From: Thauera phenylacetica B4P
GTDB lineage: Bacteria > Pseudomonadota > Gammaproteobacteria > Burkholderiales > Rhodocyclaceae
Direction of reading: 5' to 3'
Assembly (NCBI RefSeq): GCF_000310225.1
Contig: NZ_AMXF01000003.1
Span: 1 to 64,000 of the forward strand
Length of the DNA stretch: 64,000 nt
Part shown: positions 10,023 through 18,941 of the stretch, piece by piece
Layout: each line of letters starts with the position of its first letter
How positions within the stretch are numbered: position 1 is the stretch's first letter
The notes under the pieces: model-generated
What the model saw: the letters and a program-made list of their open reading frames with translations, nothing else
Database searches by the model: none
Told to the model about the DNA's origin: nothing
Program-made: the position numbers and the translations under genes

Positions 10023-10820
10023 CTAGCGGCTGGAGAGCGTCTCGATCAGTTCTTGGGCATGTTCCTTCAGCGGCAACAGGCGTGAGACGCGGCTGTTGCG
10101 GCGCTGCTCGATGCGGTCGTGGCGAATGAGCGCCCGTTCGAACTCTTCCATCGAAAGATGCAGCAGCACCGCCGGTGCGCCGACGCGCGGGCAGATGCGC
10201 TCGCATCCGATCCGCTTGAACCCGAAGACGCGCTGATAGAAGTTCGCATGCCGCGGGTGAACCTCGATGAAGATGTCGGACATGCGCCGCGTGAGCTGAG
10301 TGAGCACGTAAAGGGCCTGGAACAGGCCGGCCAGTGCGTCATGCGAGCCGCCGGAGGAGGGTTCGAGTGCTAACTGTGTAATTTCGCACACTTTGCCGCC
10401 AGTTGCCCGGGCCGCATCGATCTCTTTGCTGTACAAAGTGTCCGCAAGCAAGCCGCTGCCGAAATCCATGCGAACGGTCAGCGTCGCGACCGCCCGATCG
10501 CCGCGGACCGCCACGACGGTGACGTCGCGTTTGTCGATGTCGGCATTGGTGCCGTAAGGGAATAGGCCGCGCGAGGCGTACATCCGCTCGATGAGCTTGG
10601 CGGCCTGGCGCTTGAGGCAGTCGGATCCGTTCGCAACCCGGATCTCATATCCGTCGCGCTCGAACGAGAGATCCTGGAGCAACGCAGGCAGATCCGGCAG
10701 GTCCGGGTCGGGTAGCGGGGACGACTCGCGAAGCGAATCCTTCCCGATCATCGGGAAATATACGAGCTTCGACGTTGGGAAGCGGACATGCTCGCCCCGC
10801 ACGGCAGTGGTATGACGCAT
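10023..10820 (-). CDS. FeeM-like N-acyltransferase (GNAT fold), beside the XrtA locus
   Basis: A protein of about 265 residues with an N-acyl amino acid synthase (FeeM) type GNAT domain. Segments that show this are VATLTVRMDFGSGLLADTLY, KVCEITQLALEP, SDIFIEVHPRHANFYQRVFG and GAPAVLLHLSMEEFE. FeeM enzymes transfer an acyl chain from an acyl carrier protein to an amino-acid amine. Related acyltransferases occur with exosortase systems. It is divergent from the XrtA export lipoprotein, with a 244-base shared upstream region. The start is uncertain: I took the ATG at 10820; the open frame extends to 10901 and an internal ATG lies at 10751. Substrate and donor are inferred; the carrier protein at 39157 is a possible partner. 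Confidence 0.72.
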   Translation of the reverse strand: MRHTTAVRGEHVRFPTSKLVYFPMIGKDSLRESSPLPDPDLPDLPALLQDLSFERDGYEIRVANGSDCLKRQAAKLIERMYASRGLFPYGTNADIDKRDVTVVAVRGDRAVATLTVRMDFGSGLLADTLYSKEIDAARATGGKVCEITQLALEPSSGGSHDALAGLFQALYVLTQLTRRMSDIFIEVHPRHANFYQRVFGFKRIGCERICPRVGAPAVLLHLSMEEFERALIRHDRIEQRRNSRVSRLLPLKEHAQELIETLSSR

Positions 10821-11064
10821 TGAAGTGGCCCGGTTCGTTTGCGTATTCTGCGCCGCGGAGCCGTCGGTGGCCGCGAACACAATCATTCGAGGTTGGATCA
10901 TAAACCGGAAAGCACGAGGAGTGAATCCGGTCTTTCGCTCGTCCCTGCGATGTGCGCGCCTGTGTGCACTGGTTCCTCCTCATCCTGCAATCGAACCCGT
11001 AGCATCATCGAACAGCTGCGCTCGTCGTATCATTCGCGTCTCAGCGAATTCAGAGGGGGTTCTC
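10821..11064. promoter_or_regulatory. Divergent intergenic region, presumed promoters of FeeM-like gene and XrtA operon
   Basis: These 244 bases separate the outward-facing FeeM-like gene and the first gene of the XrtA export operon, so promoters for both should lie here. AGAGGGGG at about 11051-11058 is a good ribosome site for the ATG at 11065. I searched by eye for a -24/-12 sigma-54 element (GG, 10 bases, GC), because some XrtA systems are controlled by the sigma-54 activator PrsR. I found none with correct spacing, and no convincing -35/-10 pair. Confidence 0.4.
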
Positions 11065-11694
11065 ATGTTCAGTCGCGTGTCCGGCGCGCGCTTCCGCGCT
11101 GCCCGTTTCCTGCTTGGCGCTGTCGTGGCGAGTTCGCTCGTCGGTTGTGCTTCGTCCCTTCCGCCCGCGCCGCCCCTCGCCGCGGATGCGGAATACAACT
11201 ATGTGCTGGGCGCGGGCGACTCGGTCAATATCGTGGTGTGGCGCAACCCCGAGCTGTCGATGAGTGTCCCGATCCGCCCCGACGGGAAGATCACCACCCC
11301 CTTGGTCGAGGATCTGGTCGCCCAGGGCAAGGACACCAGCACGCTGGCCCGGGACATCGAGAAGGAGCTCGCCAAGTTCATCCGCGAGCCGGTGGTGACC
11401 GTCATCGCCACCAGCTTCTCCGGGCCGTACAGCGAACAGATCCGTGTCGTGGGCGAGGCCTCCGAGCCGCGCATCCTGCCGTACAACCAGAAGATGACCC
11501 TGCTCGACGTGATGATCGCGGTCGGTGGGCTGACCGAGTTCGCCGACGGCAACTCGGCCACGATCCTGCGCACGGGCGAGGGCAACAAGCAGTACAGCGT
11601 GCGGATCAAGGATCTGATCAAGCGCGGCGATGTCTCGGCCAACGTCGAGATGCGTCCGGGCGACGTCCTGATCATTCCGCAGAGCTGGTTCTGA
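11065..11694 (+). CDS. XrtA/PEP-CTERM-system polysaccharide export lipoprotein (Wza-like)
   Basis: A 209-residue exported lipoprotein: a basic N-terminus and hydrophobic stretch end in lipobox LVGC with Cys28 as the acylation site. A polysaccharide export (Wza/KpsD) domain follows (YVLGAGDSVNIVVWRNPELS, RPDGKITTPLVEDL) and then a SLBB-like repeat (YNQKMTLLDVMIAVGGLTEF). It fits the short exosortase-A-associated export protein family (TIGR03027), expected to form the outer-membrane export ring with the chain-length protein downstream. The ATG at 11065 follows a strong AGAGGGGG site; the open frame further upstream lacks coding character. First gene of the plus-strand XrtA core. Confidence 0.9.
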   Translation: MFSRVSGARFRAARFLLGAVVASSLVGCASSLPPAPPLAADAEYNYVLGAGDSVNIVVWRNPELSMSVPIRPDGKITTPLVEDLVAQGKDTSTLARDIEKELAKFIREPVVTVIATSFSGPYSEQIRVVGEASEPRILPYNQKMTLLDVMIAVGGLTEFADGNSATILRTGEGNKQYSVRIKDLIKRGDVSANVEMRPGDVLIIPQSWF

Positions 11695-11784
11695 CTCCGG
11701 CCGCTTGCGCGGGTTGATTCAATCTCGGGGACTCCCTCGGTCGCGTAGCCGACGAGGGGGGCCCGAACCACTTGAAGCCGATCG

Positions 11785-13329
11785 ATGGAAGAACTCGTAA
11801 CGCAGATCACCAGCTACCTGCGCGGCATGTGGCGCTACCGCTGGTGGGGGATGGCGCTGGCCTGGATCGTGGGGGTGGTCGCCGGTCTCGTGATCTACCA
11901 GATGCCCGACAAATACGAGTCGAGCGCACGGGTGTACGTAGACACGCAGTCGGTGCTGCGCCCGCTGATGGCGGGGCTAGCCGTACAGCCCAACATCGAC
12001 CAGCAGATCGCGATGCTCAGCCGAACCCTGATCAGCCGGCCTAACGTCGAGAAGCTGATCAACATGGCCGATCTCGACCTCGGGGTGAATACTTCGGAAG
12101 AGCGTGAGGCGCTGATCACGCGGCTGTCGAGGGACCTGCGCATCGGGTCCTCGGACCGCAACAACCTCTTCATGCTTTCATACGCCGACACCCGGCCGGA
12201 GCGTGCGCAGCGCGTCGTGCAGTCGCTGCTGTCCCTGTTCGTCGAATCCGGACTGGGCGGAAAGCGCCAGGACGCCGACGCGGCGCGCCGCTTCATCGAG
12301 GAGCAGATCCAGACGTACGAGCAGAAGCTGACCGAGGCGGAGAATCGAGTGAAGGAGTTCCGCCTGCGCAACATGGGCGTGCTCGGCGACGGTGCGCGGG
12401 ATTACGTCTCCCAGATCGGTGCGCTGACCGTGCAACTGCAGCAGGCCCAGCTCGAACTGCGCGAGGCGATCAATGGGCGGGACGCACTGCAGCGCCAGCT
12501 CGTCGGCGAGGAGCCGGTGCTGCTGCCACAGATGCCTTCGCAGTCGGGGGTGGCCGTGCCCGAGCTCGACGGTCGCATCGACACGTTGCGCCGCAGCCTG
12601 GACGAGCTGCTGCTGCGCTACACCGACAAGCACCCCGACGTCACCGGCACGCGCCGCCTGATCGAGGAGCTCGAGGTGCAGAAACGGACCCAGGTCGAGG
12701 CCATGCAGGCTTCGGGTGGTTCGCAGTTCGGCGCACTGGATGCCAACCCCTACTTCCAGCAGATGAAGCTGGCGCTCGCCCAGGCTGATTCGCGGGCGGC
12801 CTCGTTGAACGCGCGAGTGGCCGAGTTCCAGTCCCGGCTCGACCAGCTGCGCGACCAGGCTCGCCTAGTGCCCGAAATCGAGGCCGAGCTTGCCCAGCTC
12901 AACCGCGACTACGCGGTGCACAAGACGAACTACGACGCGCTGGTGGCGCGCCGCGAGTCCGCCAACATCGCCGTGGAGATGAACACGCAGACCGGCGTCG
13001 CCGACTTCCGCGTCATCGATCCTCCCACGCTGGCGACCAAGCCGTCCGCGCCGAACCGCCTGCTGCTGATTCCGGTGGCGGGGCTGGCCGGCCTGCTCGC
13101 CGGCTTTGCGCTCACCTTCCTGATCAGCCAGCTGCGACCGGCGGTGGTCGACCCGCGCGGCCTGCGCGACGTGACCGGGCTGCCCGTGCTCGGCACCGTG
13201 TCGATGCTGGCAACACCCGAGCGCACATCGGCGCGGCGGCGCGGCCTGCTCGCCTTCGGGGCCGGGCTGTTCGCCTATGCCGGCATGGTCGCCGCCGCGG
13301 TGGTGGCCTTGCAACTGATCCAGGGTTGA
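11785..13329 (+). CDS. XrtA-system polysaccharide chain-length determinant (Wzz/GumC-like)
   Basis: A 514-residue inner-membrane protein. It has an N-terminal cytoplasmic helix, a first membrane segment (WGMALAWIVGVVAGLVIYQM, about residues 22-41), a large periplasmic part rich in coiled coil (for example FIEEQIQTYEQKLTEAENRV), and a second membrane segment (LLLIPVAGLAGLLAGFALTF, about 428-450). A third hydrophobic helix sits near the C-terminus. This is the layout of the PEP-CTERM-associated chain-length family (TIGR03007), the co-polymerase that sets polymer length and docks the export lipoprotein and tyrosine kinase. It lies between those two partners here. The kinase is a separate protein, as in other proteobacterial XrtA loci. 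Confidence 0.9.
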   Translation: MEELVTQITSYLRGMWRYRWWGMALAWIVGVVAGLVIYQMPDKYESSARVYVDTQSVLRPLMAGLAVQPNIDQQIAMLSRTLISRPNVEKLINMADLDLGVNTSEEREALITRLSRDLRIGSSDRNNLFMLSYADTRPERAQRVVQSLLSLFVESGLGGKRQDADAARRFIEEQIQTYEQKLTEAENRVKEFRLRNMGVLGDGARDYVSQIGALTVQLQQAQLELREAINGRDALQRQLVGEEPVLLPQMPSQSGVAVPELDGRIDTLRRSLDELLLRYTDKHPDVTGTRRLIEELEVQKRTQVEAMQASGGSQFGALDANPYFQQMKLALAQADSRAASLNARVAEFQSRLDQLRDQARLVPEIEAELAQLNRDYAVHKTNYDALVARRESANIAVEMNTQTGVADFRVIDPPTLATKPSAPNRLLLIPVAGLAGLLAGFALTFLISQLRPAVVDPRGLRDVTGLPVLGTVSMLATPERTSARRRGLLAFGAGLFAYAGMVAAAVVALQLIQG

Positions 13330-13342
13330 ACCGGAATCCATC

Positions 13343-14305
13343 ATGAGCCTTATCGAAAAAGCCGCACAGCGCCTGGACCAGCTCAAGCAGGCGACCGCCG
13401 AGCCCGGAGACGAGCCCGCGGAGCTGCAGCCTGTCCCGGTCGCCGCTCCCGTGGAGGCGCTGACCGACGAGGAGGGCGCGAGCACGCCGGTCGCGCGTTC
13501 GTCCGCGCCGCCGCTGGTACAGCCGCAGGTTCGCGCCGCGCCGGTCTCGCGCAGCGTGACGATCGACCTCGCGATGCTCCATGAGAAGGGCCTGGTCACG
13601 CCCGACCGGCCGCGCTCGACGATCGCCGAGGAGTTCCGCGTCATCAAGCGCCCGCTGCTGCGCAACGTGAACGAGGAAGGTCCGGCGCGCATCGACAACG
13701 CGAACCTGATCATGATCACCAGCGCCTTGTCGGGCGAGGGCAAGACCTTCAACGCCATCAATCTCGCGATCAGCATGGCGATGGAACTCGACTACACCGT
13801 GCTGCTGGTCGACGCGGACGTGTCGCGGCCATCGGTGTTTCGCCAGCTCGGGCTGGCGCCCGAGCGCGGGCTGATGGACATCCTCTCGGGCGAGGTCGAC
13901 GATCTCAGCGACGTGCTGCTGCGCACCAACATCGAGAAGCTGTCGATCCTGCCGGCCGGCATGCCGCATTCGCGCGCCACCGAGCTGCTCGCCTCCGAGA
14001 ACATGAACCGCCTGCTCAAGCAGATGGCTACGCGGTATTCGGACCGGATCATCGTGTTCGATTCGCCGCCGCTGCTGCTGACCACCGAATCGCGTGTGCT
14101 GGCCACCCACATGGGCCAGGTGGTGGTGGTGGTCGAGGCCGAACGCACCACGCACGCGTCGATCCGGCAGGCGCTGGCGACGATCGAGAGCTGCCCGGTG
14201 AAGATGACCGTGCTCAACAAGTCGCGGCGCAGCGGGCCGGGCTCGTACTACGGCTATGGATACGGATACGGCTATGGCGAGACTCCGAGCGAGAATGCGG
14301 CCTGA
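13343..14305 (+). CDS. XrtA-associated tyrosine autokinase (BY-kinase)
   Basis: A 320-residue cytoplasmic bacterial tyrosine kinase of the CpsD/CapB type (TIGR03018-like). Walker A is SGEGKTF (about residues 130-136), Walker A' VLLVDADVSRPSVF (from 153) and Walker B IIVFDSPPLLL (from 236). The C-terminus has a tyrosine cluster, YYGYGYGYGYG, with six tyrosines as autophosphorylation sites. The first 90 residues are low-complexity and Pro/Ala-rich, with MSLIEKAAQRLDQLK at the start, likely the contact with the chain-length protein. It would cycle phosphorylation to control polymer length and export. The tail codons overlap possible starts of the next gene. Confidence 0.9.
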   Translation: MSLIEKAAQRLDQLKQATAEPGDEPAELQPVPVAAPVEALTDEEGASTPVARSSAPPLVQPQVRAAPVSRSVTIDLAMLHEKGLVTPDRPRSTIAEEFRVIKRPLLRNVNEEGPARIDNANLIMITSALSGEGKTFNAINLAISMAMELDYTVLLVDADVSRPSVFRQLGLAPERGLMDILSGEVDDLSDVLLRTNIEKLSILPAGMPHSRATELLASENMNRLLKQMATRYSDRIIVFDSPPLLLTTESRVLATHMGQVVVVVEAERTTHASIRQALATIESCPVKMTVLNKSRRSGPGSYYGYGYGYGYGETPSENAA

Positions 14306-15815
14306 ACGTGCGCAGCCACGGTTGCTGCGCCCCCTCGTGCTGCTCTTCGCGTTGGCCGTGGTCGGAACGGCGCAGGCGCAGACTTTCCGCATCCAGCCCA
14401 CGCTGAGCACCCAGCTCACCTGGACCGACAACGTCGATACGGACGGCGCCGACACCCAGCAGGACTGGATCCTGGAGGTGTCTCCCGGCTTGTCCATGGT
14501 GCGCGAGTCGGGAAGGCTCAAGGGCGGGCTGGACCTTCGCCTACGCAACCTCACCCACGCCGAGCGTACGGAAGAGAACACCACCTACGTTGCGGTGGAT
14601 GGCCGTGGCAGCTTCGAGGCGATCGAGAATTCTCTCTTCGTCGACGTCGACGCCTCGGTGTCGCGCGACAACCAGTCCCTGTTCCGCGGCCGCGTGCCAG
14701 GCGACGTGCTTGACTACGACGAGGACAACGAGGTCCGCGTGTTTTCGGTGGCGCCGCGCTATCTCTTCCGTTTCGGTTCAGGCGGCGAGGGGCAAGTGAA
14801 CTACCGCGAGCGCTGGCTAGGCGGCGGCACCAGCAGCGGAGGCCTCGGAGGTCAGCGCGCGCAGACCCTGGGCGTCGGTCTTTCCCATCCGGTTGCGCTG
14901 CGCCTGTTTGGATGGAGCCTAGACTTTTCGCGTTCGGAGACCCGCTACGACGAGAATGCCACACGCGACGTCGAGCAGGAGCTCGCCCGCGGCACGCTCT
15001 TCATCAACATCGACCCTCAGTTCCGCCTGCGCGCGATCGGTGGCTACGAGTCGAACGACTACGCCATCGCCGAGGGCGAGAGGGGAGAGATCTGGGGCGC
15101 CGGATTCGACTGGTACCCGACAGAGCGCACCGCTTTGTCCGCCACGGGAGAAAAACGCACCTTTGGCAACGGCTACGACGTCAGCCTGCGTCACCGCATG
15201 GCCCGCTCTGCGTTCAGCTTCACCGCGCGGCGCGACATCTCCTCGCTCGCCGACGAGATCGCGGACGGCTTCATGTTCGATCCGGCCTACCAGGTGCTCT
15301 ACCAGGCCCTGACCTCCCTGCGTCCTGACCTGAGCGAATTCGAGCGCAGCCGGCTCGCGCTCGAGGCCTATCGCCGCGGCGCGAGTGACGCGGTGCGCTC
15401 GAACGCCTATTACGTGGAGCGCACGGTGGGGGCGAGTTGGACGCTCGAAGGGGTACGCAACACACTCACGTTGAGCGTGTTGCGCAGCGATCGCAACAGC
15501 CTCGATACCCTGTCGGGCTTCAGCTTTGGCGGCGAGTTGCAGAGCTACGACCGCGTCAGCATGCGCTCGGCCTCGATCTCCTTCAGCCACCGCCTGTCCG
15601 GATTCGCCACGCTCAACGCCGGCTACCTGCATAGCAAGTCGACCGGTTCGGGCGAGGAGAGCGACGAAACGACACGTTCCACCGCAAGACTGGGCATCTC
15701 CAGGCGGCTTGGCGCGAACACCGACGGCGGCCTGACGTATCGCCACACGCGCTCCGAGGGCAGCGACGACTACACCGAGAACGCCGTCACAGCCACCCTC
15801 GGCATGCGGTTCTAA
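14295..15815 (+). CDS. XrtA-system-associated outer-membrane barrel protein (TIGR03016-like)
   Basis: A 506-residue exported protein with a signal peptide (LLRPLVLLFALAVVGTAQA, cleavage before QTFRIQP near residue 29) and a long run of amphipathic beta strands. It ends in NAVTATLGMRF, a C-terminal Phe typical of outer-membrane barrels. Opening strands such as LSTQLTWTDNVDTDG resemble the PEP-CTERM-system outer-membrane family TIGR03016. It probably acts as an outer-membrane component of EPS export or surface display. I chose the ATG at 14295, which overlaps the kinase stop by 11 bases; in-frame ATGs at 14256 and 14274 lie inside the tyrosine-rich codons of the kinase and would give an odd leader. 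Confidence 0.82.
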   Translation: MRPERAQPRLLRPLVLLFALAVVGTAQAQTFRIQPTLSTQLTWTDNVDTDGADTQQDWILEVSPGLSMVRESGRLKGGLDLRLRNLTHAERTEENTTYVAVDGRGSFEAIENSLFVDVDASVSRDNQSLFRGRVPGDVLDYDEDNEVRVFSVAPRYLFRFGSGGEGQVNYRERWLGGGTSSGGLGGQRAQTLGVGLSHPVALRLFGWSLDFSRSETRYDENATRDVEQELARGTLFINIDPQFRLRAIGGYESNDYAIAEGERGEIWGAGFDWYPTERTALSATGEKRTFGNGYDVSLRHRMARSAFSFTARRDISSLADEIADGFMFDPAYQVLYQALTSLRPDLSEFERSRLALEAYRRGASDAVRSNAYYVERTVGASWTLEGVRNTLTLSVLRSDRNSLDTLSGFSFGGELQSYDRVSMRSASISFSHRLSGFATLNAGYLHSKSTGSGEESDETTRSTARLGISRRLGANTDGGLTYRHTRSEGSDDYTENAVTATLGMRF

Positions 15816-15826
15816 GCGGATCTCCG

Positions 15827-16921
15827 ATGTACGAAACCTTTTTCAAGCTGAGCGGAAAGCCCTTCCAGCTCAACCCCGATCCCGCCTTCTTCTACGGCAG
15901 CCGAGGGCACCGCCGGGCGATGGCCTACCTCGAATATGGCCTGCACCAGAGCGAGGGCTTCATCGTCATCACCGGCGAGGTGGGCGCGGGCAAGACCACC
16001 ATCGTGCGCAGCCTGCTCGAGCAGCTCGATCCGGCCAAGGTGGTCGCTGCCACCATCGTCAGCACCCAGATCGACGCCTCCGACATGCTGCGCATGGTCG
16101 CCGGCGCCTTCGGCGTGCCCAGCCGCAACCTAGACAAGGCCGGCCTGCTGCTCGCGATCGAGACCTACCTCGTCTCGCTAGCGGCCGCGGGCAAGCGCGC
16201 GCTGCTGATCATCGACGAGGCGCAGAACCTCTCCGCCGCCGCGGTCGAGGAACTGCGCATGCTGTCGAACTTCCAGCTCGAGGACCACGCCCTGCTGCAG
16301 AGCTTCCTGGTCGGACAGCCGGAGTTCCGCGAAGTGATGCAGCGCGCCGAGATGCAGCAGCTGCGCCAGCGCGTGATCGCGTCCTACCACCTCGGGCCGC
16401 TCGACCTGCAGGAGACGCGGGGCTATATCGAGCACCGCCTGCGCCACGTCGGCTGGAACGAGGACCCGCGCTTCGAGCCCGGCTCCTTCAATGCGATCTA
16501 CGGCCACACCGGCGGCATCCCGCGCACCATCAACACCTTGTGCGACCGCCTCCTGCTCGCCGCCTATCTCGGCGAGAACCACGTGATCACCGAGGCGCAG
16601 GTGCGCGAGGTGATCGCCGAGCTCAAGGAAGAGTTCGCCCCGCCGCGCGCACGTCCTGCCGCAGGCATGGGGCGCGCGGTGCTGGCGGGGGCGGAGCCTG
16701 TGGCGGCGCTGCCGCCGGTCGAGGCGCTGGCGGTCGAACGCCTGCGTGTCTCTCCCGAGCTCGCCAGCCAGGTCGCCGGAATGGCCGGCAACTACGACCT
16801 GCAGCGCATCGAGGCGCGCCTGGCCGGGCTGGAGCAGTCGGTGTCGGCCACGCTCGCCGTGCTCAACCAGTTGCTGCAGGCGGTGCGCCGCGATGCCGCG
16901 CCGGAGGAGGAAGCTCGATGA
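15827..16921 (+). CDS. XrtA-associated AAA ATPase (ExeA/GspA-like, TIGR03015-like)
   Basis: A 364-residue ATPase. The start YETFFKLSGKPFQLNPDPAF is the family hallmark. Walker A is GEVGAGKT (residues 50-57), Walker B ALLIIDEAQNL (about 125-135) and sensor region LVGQPEFREVMQ. The AAA_22 domain fills the first 270 residues; the rest is variable and ends in a helix. ExeA-like ATPases energise envelope assembly; in XrtA loci the partner is unproven but is presumably the export or chain-length complex. No membrane segment is evident. The stop overlaps the wecB ATG (ATGA), and GGAGGAGG at the end of this gene serves as the ribosome site for wecB. Confidence 0.88.
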   Translation: MYETFFKLSGKPFQLNPDPAFFYGSRGHRRAMAYLEYGLHQSEGFIVITGEVGAGKTTIVRSLLEQLDPAKVVAATIVSTQIDASDMLRMVAGAFGVPSRNLDKAGLLLAIETYLVSLAAAGKRALLIIDEAQNLSAAAVEELRMLSNFQLEDHALLQSFLVGQPEFREVMQRAEMQQLRQRVIASYHLGPLDLQETRGYIEHRLRHVGWNEDPRFEPGSFNAIYGHTGGIPRTINTLCDRLLLAAYLGENHVITEAQVREVIAELKEEFAPPRARPAAGMGRAVLAGAEPVAALPPVEALAVERLRVSPELASQVAGMAGNYDLQRIEARLAGLEQSVSATLAVLNQLLQAVRRDAAPEEEAR

Positions 16922-18093
16922 ATGCCCGCGATCGCGCGGAGGCGCCGGTGATCTGCATCGTCGGCGCACGCCCCAACTACATGAAGGTCGCGCCCATCAT
17001 CCGCGCCTTCGCCGCGCACAACCCGCCGATCCGCACGCTGCTGGTGCACACCGGGCAGCACTACGACCCGGCGATGAAGGACCGCCTGTTCGCCGACCTC
17101 GACCTGCCCGAGCCCGACGTCAACCTCGCGGTCGGCTCCGGCTCGCACGCGGTGCAGACCGCCGAGGTGATGAAGCGCTTCGAGCCGGTCATCGACGAGC
17201 ACGGCGCGCGCGCGGTGCTGGTGGTGGGCGACGTCAACTCCACGCTCGCCTGCGCGCTGGTGGCCAGCAAGCGTCAACTCCCGGTGGTGCATGTGGAGTC
17301 CGGCCTGCGCAGCAACGACCGCCGCATGCCCGAGGAGATCAACCGCATCCTCACCGACCAGATCTCCGACGTCCTCTACACCACCGAGCGCTCCGCCCAC
17401 GACAACCTCGTCCGCGAAGGCATCCCCGCCGAGCGCGCGGTCTTCGTCGGCAACGTCATGATCGACAGCCTGCGCGCGAGCCTCCCGCGCGCGGTCCAGG
17501 CCGAAGTACTGCTCGCCGCCGCCGGCCTGGACGCCAGCCGCATTGCCCGCGGCTACGGCGTGGTCACCTTGCACCGCCCGTCCAACGTCGACAGCGCCGA
17601 CACCCTCGGCCCCATCATCGACGCGCTGCGCACAGTGAGCGAGGCGCTGCCGCTGGTCGTCGCGCTGCACCCGCGCACGCGCAACAACCTCGAGCGCTTC
17701 GGCATGCTCGATCGCCTCGCAGGCCCCGGTTTCCTGATCCTGCCGCCGCAGGGCTACCTCGAGATGCTCGGCCTGATGTCGGGCGCGCGCATGGTGCTGA
17801 CCGACTCCGGCGGCATCCAGGAAGAGACCACCGCGCTCGGCGTGGCCTGCGTGACCATCCGCGAGAACACCGAGCGCCCGATCACCGTGGAGCAGGGTAC
17901 CAACACCCTGGTCGGCGTCCACCCCGAGGCCATCGTCGCCGCGGCGCGCGAGATCCTCGCCACCGGCGGCAAGGCCGGACGCGTGCCCGAGTACTGGGAC
18001 GGACGCAGCGCCGAGCGTGTCGCCGCCCACCTGCACGACTGGCTCGTCGAACACGAGGCGGCGCGCGCCGGGGCGGGAGGCCGGGATGGCTGA
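16918..18093 (+). CDS. wecB: UDP-N-acetylglucosamine 2-epimerase (non-hydrolysing)
   Basis: A 391-residue GT-B-fold enzyme that interconverts UDP-GlcNAc and UDP-ManNAc. Recognisable stretches are CIVGARPNYMKVAPIIRAF, VHTGQHYDPAMKDRLF, VHVESGLRSNDRRMPEEINR and the UDP-binding ESG-like LTDSGGIQEE. It would supply UDP-ManNAc for the EPS repeat unit; no UDP-ManNAc dehydrogenase is in the window, so either it is elsewhere or ManNAc is used directly. Its position between the XrtA ATPase and the DUF3473 deacetylase is standard for XrtA loci. Four-base overlap with the gene before and eight-base overlap with the gene after suggest translational coupling. Confidence 0.92.
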   Translation: MNARDRAEAPVICIVGARPNYMKVAPIIRAFAAHNPPIRTLLVHTGQHYDPAMKDRLFADLDLPEPDVNLAVGSGSHAVQTAEVMKRFEPVIDEHGARAVLVVGDVNSTLACALVASKRQLPVVHVESGLRSNDRRMPEEINRILTDQISDVLYTTERSAHDNLVREGIPAERAVFVGNVMIDSLRASLPRAVQAEVLLAAAGLDASRIARGYGVVTLHRPSNVDSADTLGPIIDALRTVSEALPLVVALHPRTRNNLERFGMLDRLAGPGFLILPPQGYLEMLGLMSGARMVLTDSGGIQEETTALGVACVTIRENTERPITVEQGTNTLVGVHPEAIVAAAREILATGGKAGRVPEYWDGRSAERVAAHLHDWLVEHEAARAGAGGRDG

Positions 18094-18925
18094 GCGAATC
18101 ACCAACGCTTTCACCTGCGACGTCGAGGACTACTTCCAGGTCTCCGCGCTCGCCCCGCATTTTCCGCGCGAGCAGTGGGACAGCGTGCCCTGCCGCGTCG
18201 AGCGCAACGTCGATCGCATCCTCGCCTTGCTCGACGGCCACGGCGCGCGCGGCACCTTCTTTACCCTGGGCTGGGTCGCCGAGCGCTATCCCGGCCTGGT
18301 GCGGCGCATCGCCTCCGCCGGCCACGAGGTGGCGAGCCACGGTTACGCGCACCAGCGCGCCAGCGACCTGACGCCCCAGGCCTTCACGGCCGACATCCGC
18401 CTCGCCAAGCTCATCCTCGAGGACATCACCGGAAGCGCGGTGGTCGGCTACCGCGCGCCGAGCTTCTCGATCGGCGAGGCCAACCTGTGGGCGCACGACT
18501 GCATCGCCGAGGCGGGCTACCGCTACAGTTCCAGCGTTTACCCGGTCCGCCACGACCACTATGGCATCCCTGACGCGCCGCGCTTTCCGTGGCGGCTGCC
18601 CAACGGCCTGGTCGAGGTGCCGATTAGCACCGTGCAGATGCTCGGGCGCAACTGGCCCGCGGGCGGCGGCGGCTTCTTCCGCCTGCTGCCCTATGCGCTG
18701 TCGCGCTGGCAGATCGCGCGCGTCAACGCCGCCGATCGTCGTCCCGCGATCTTCTACTTCCATCCCTGGGAAATCGATCCCGAACAGCCGCGCGTGACCG
18801 CTGCCACGGCAAAGACCCGGTTCAGGCACTACATTAACCTCCAGCACACCGAAGCCCGGCTCGACCGGCTTCTCTCCGATTTCTCCTGGGGGCGCGCCGA
18901 CGAAGTCTTCCGCGACGCCGCCTGA
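18086..18925 (+). CDS. XrtA-system DUF3473 polysaccharide deacetylase
   Basis: A 279-residue NodB-like deacetylase. The catalytic/metal motifs are FTCDVEDYF (Asp12, Asp15), the metal-His motif SHGYAHQR, and GYRAPSFSIGEAN. The C-terminal part (IFYFHPWEIDPEQPR, then FRHYINLQHTEARLDRLL) is the DUF3473 extension that marks the PEP-CTERM-associated family (TIGR03006). No signal peptide is seen, so it may act in the cytoplasm on lipid-linked sugars or be exported without a classical signal. Its likely reaction is removal of N-acetyl from amino sugars of the EPS. The ATG at 18086 follows GGGAGG and overlaps wecB. Confidence 0.9.
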   Translation: MAERITNAFTCDVEDYFQVSALAPHFPREQWDSVPCRVERNVDRILALLDGHGARGTFFTLGWVAERYPGLVRRIASAGHEVASHGYAHQRASDLTPQAFTADIRLAKLILEDITGSAVVGYRAPSFSIGEANLWAHDCIAEAGYRYSSSVYPVRHDHYGIPDAPRFPWRLPNGLVEVPISTVQMLGRNWPAGGGGFFRLLPYALSRWQIARVNAADRRPAIFYFHPWEIDPEQPRVTAATAKTRFRHYINLQHTEARLDRLLSDFSWGRADEVFRDAA

Positions 18926-18941
18926 ACCCGACTGGATCCGG

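Noticed and set aside
10821-11064. Sigma-54 promoter for the XrtA operon
   Set aside because: A TGG...TGC pair near 10970 has the wrong distance between the GG and GC elements.
16746-18371. Plus-strand open frame of 541 codons in another frame over wecB
   Set aside because: Arg/Pro/Ala-rich nonsense without motifs; wecB and the deacetylase fully explain the region.
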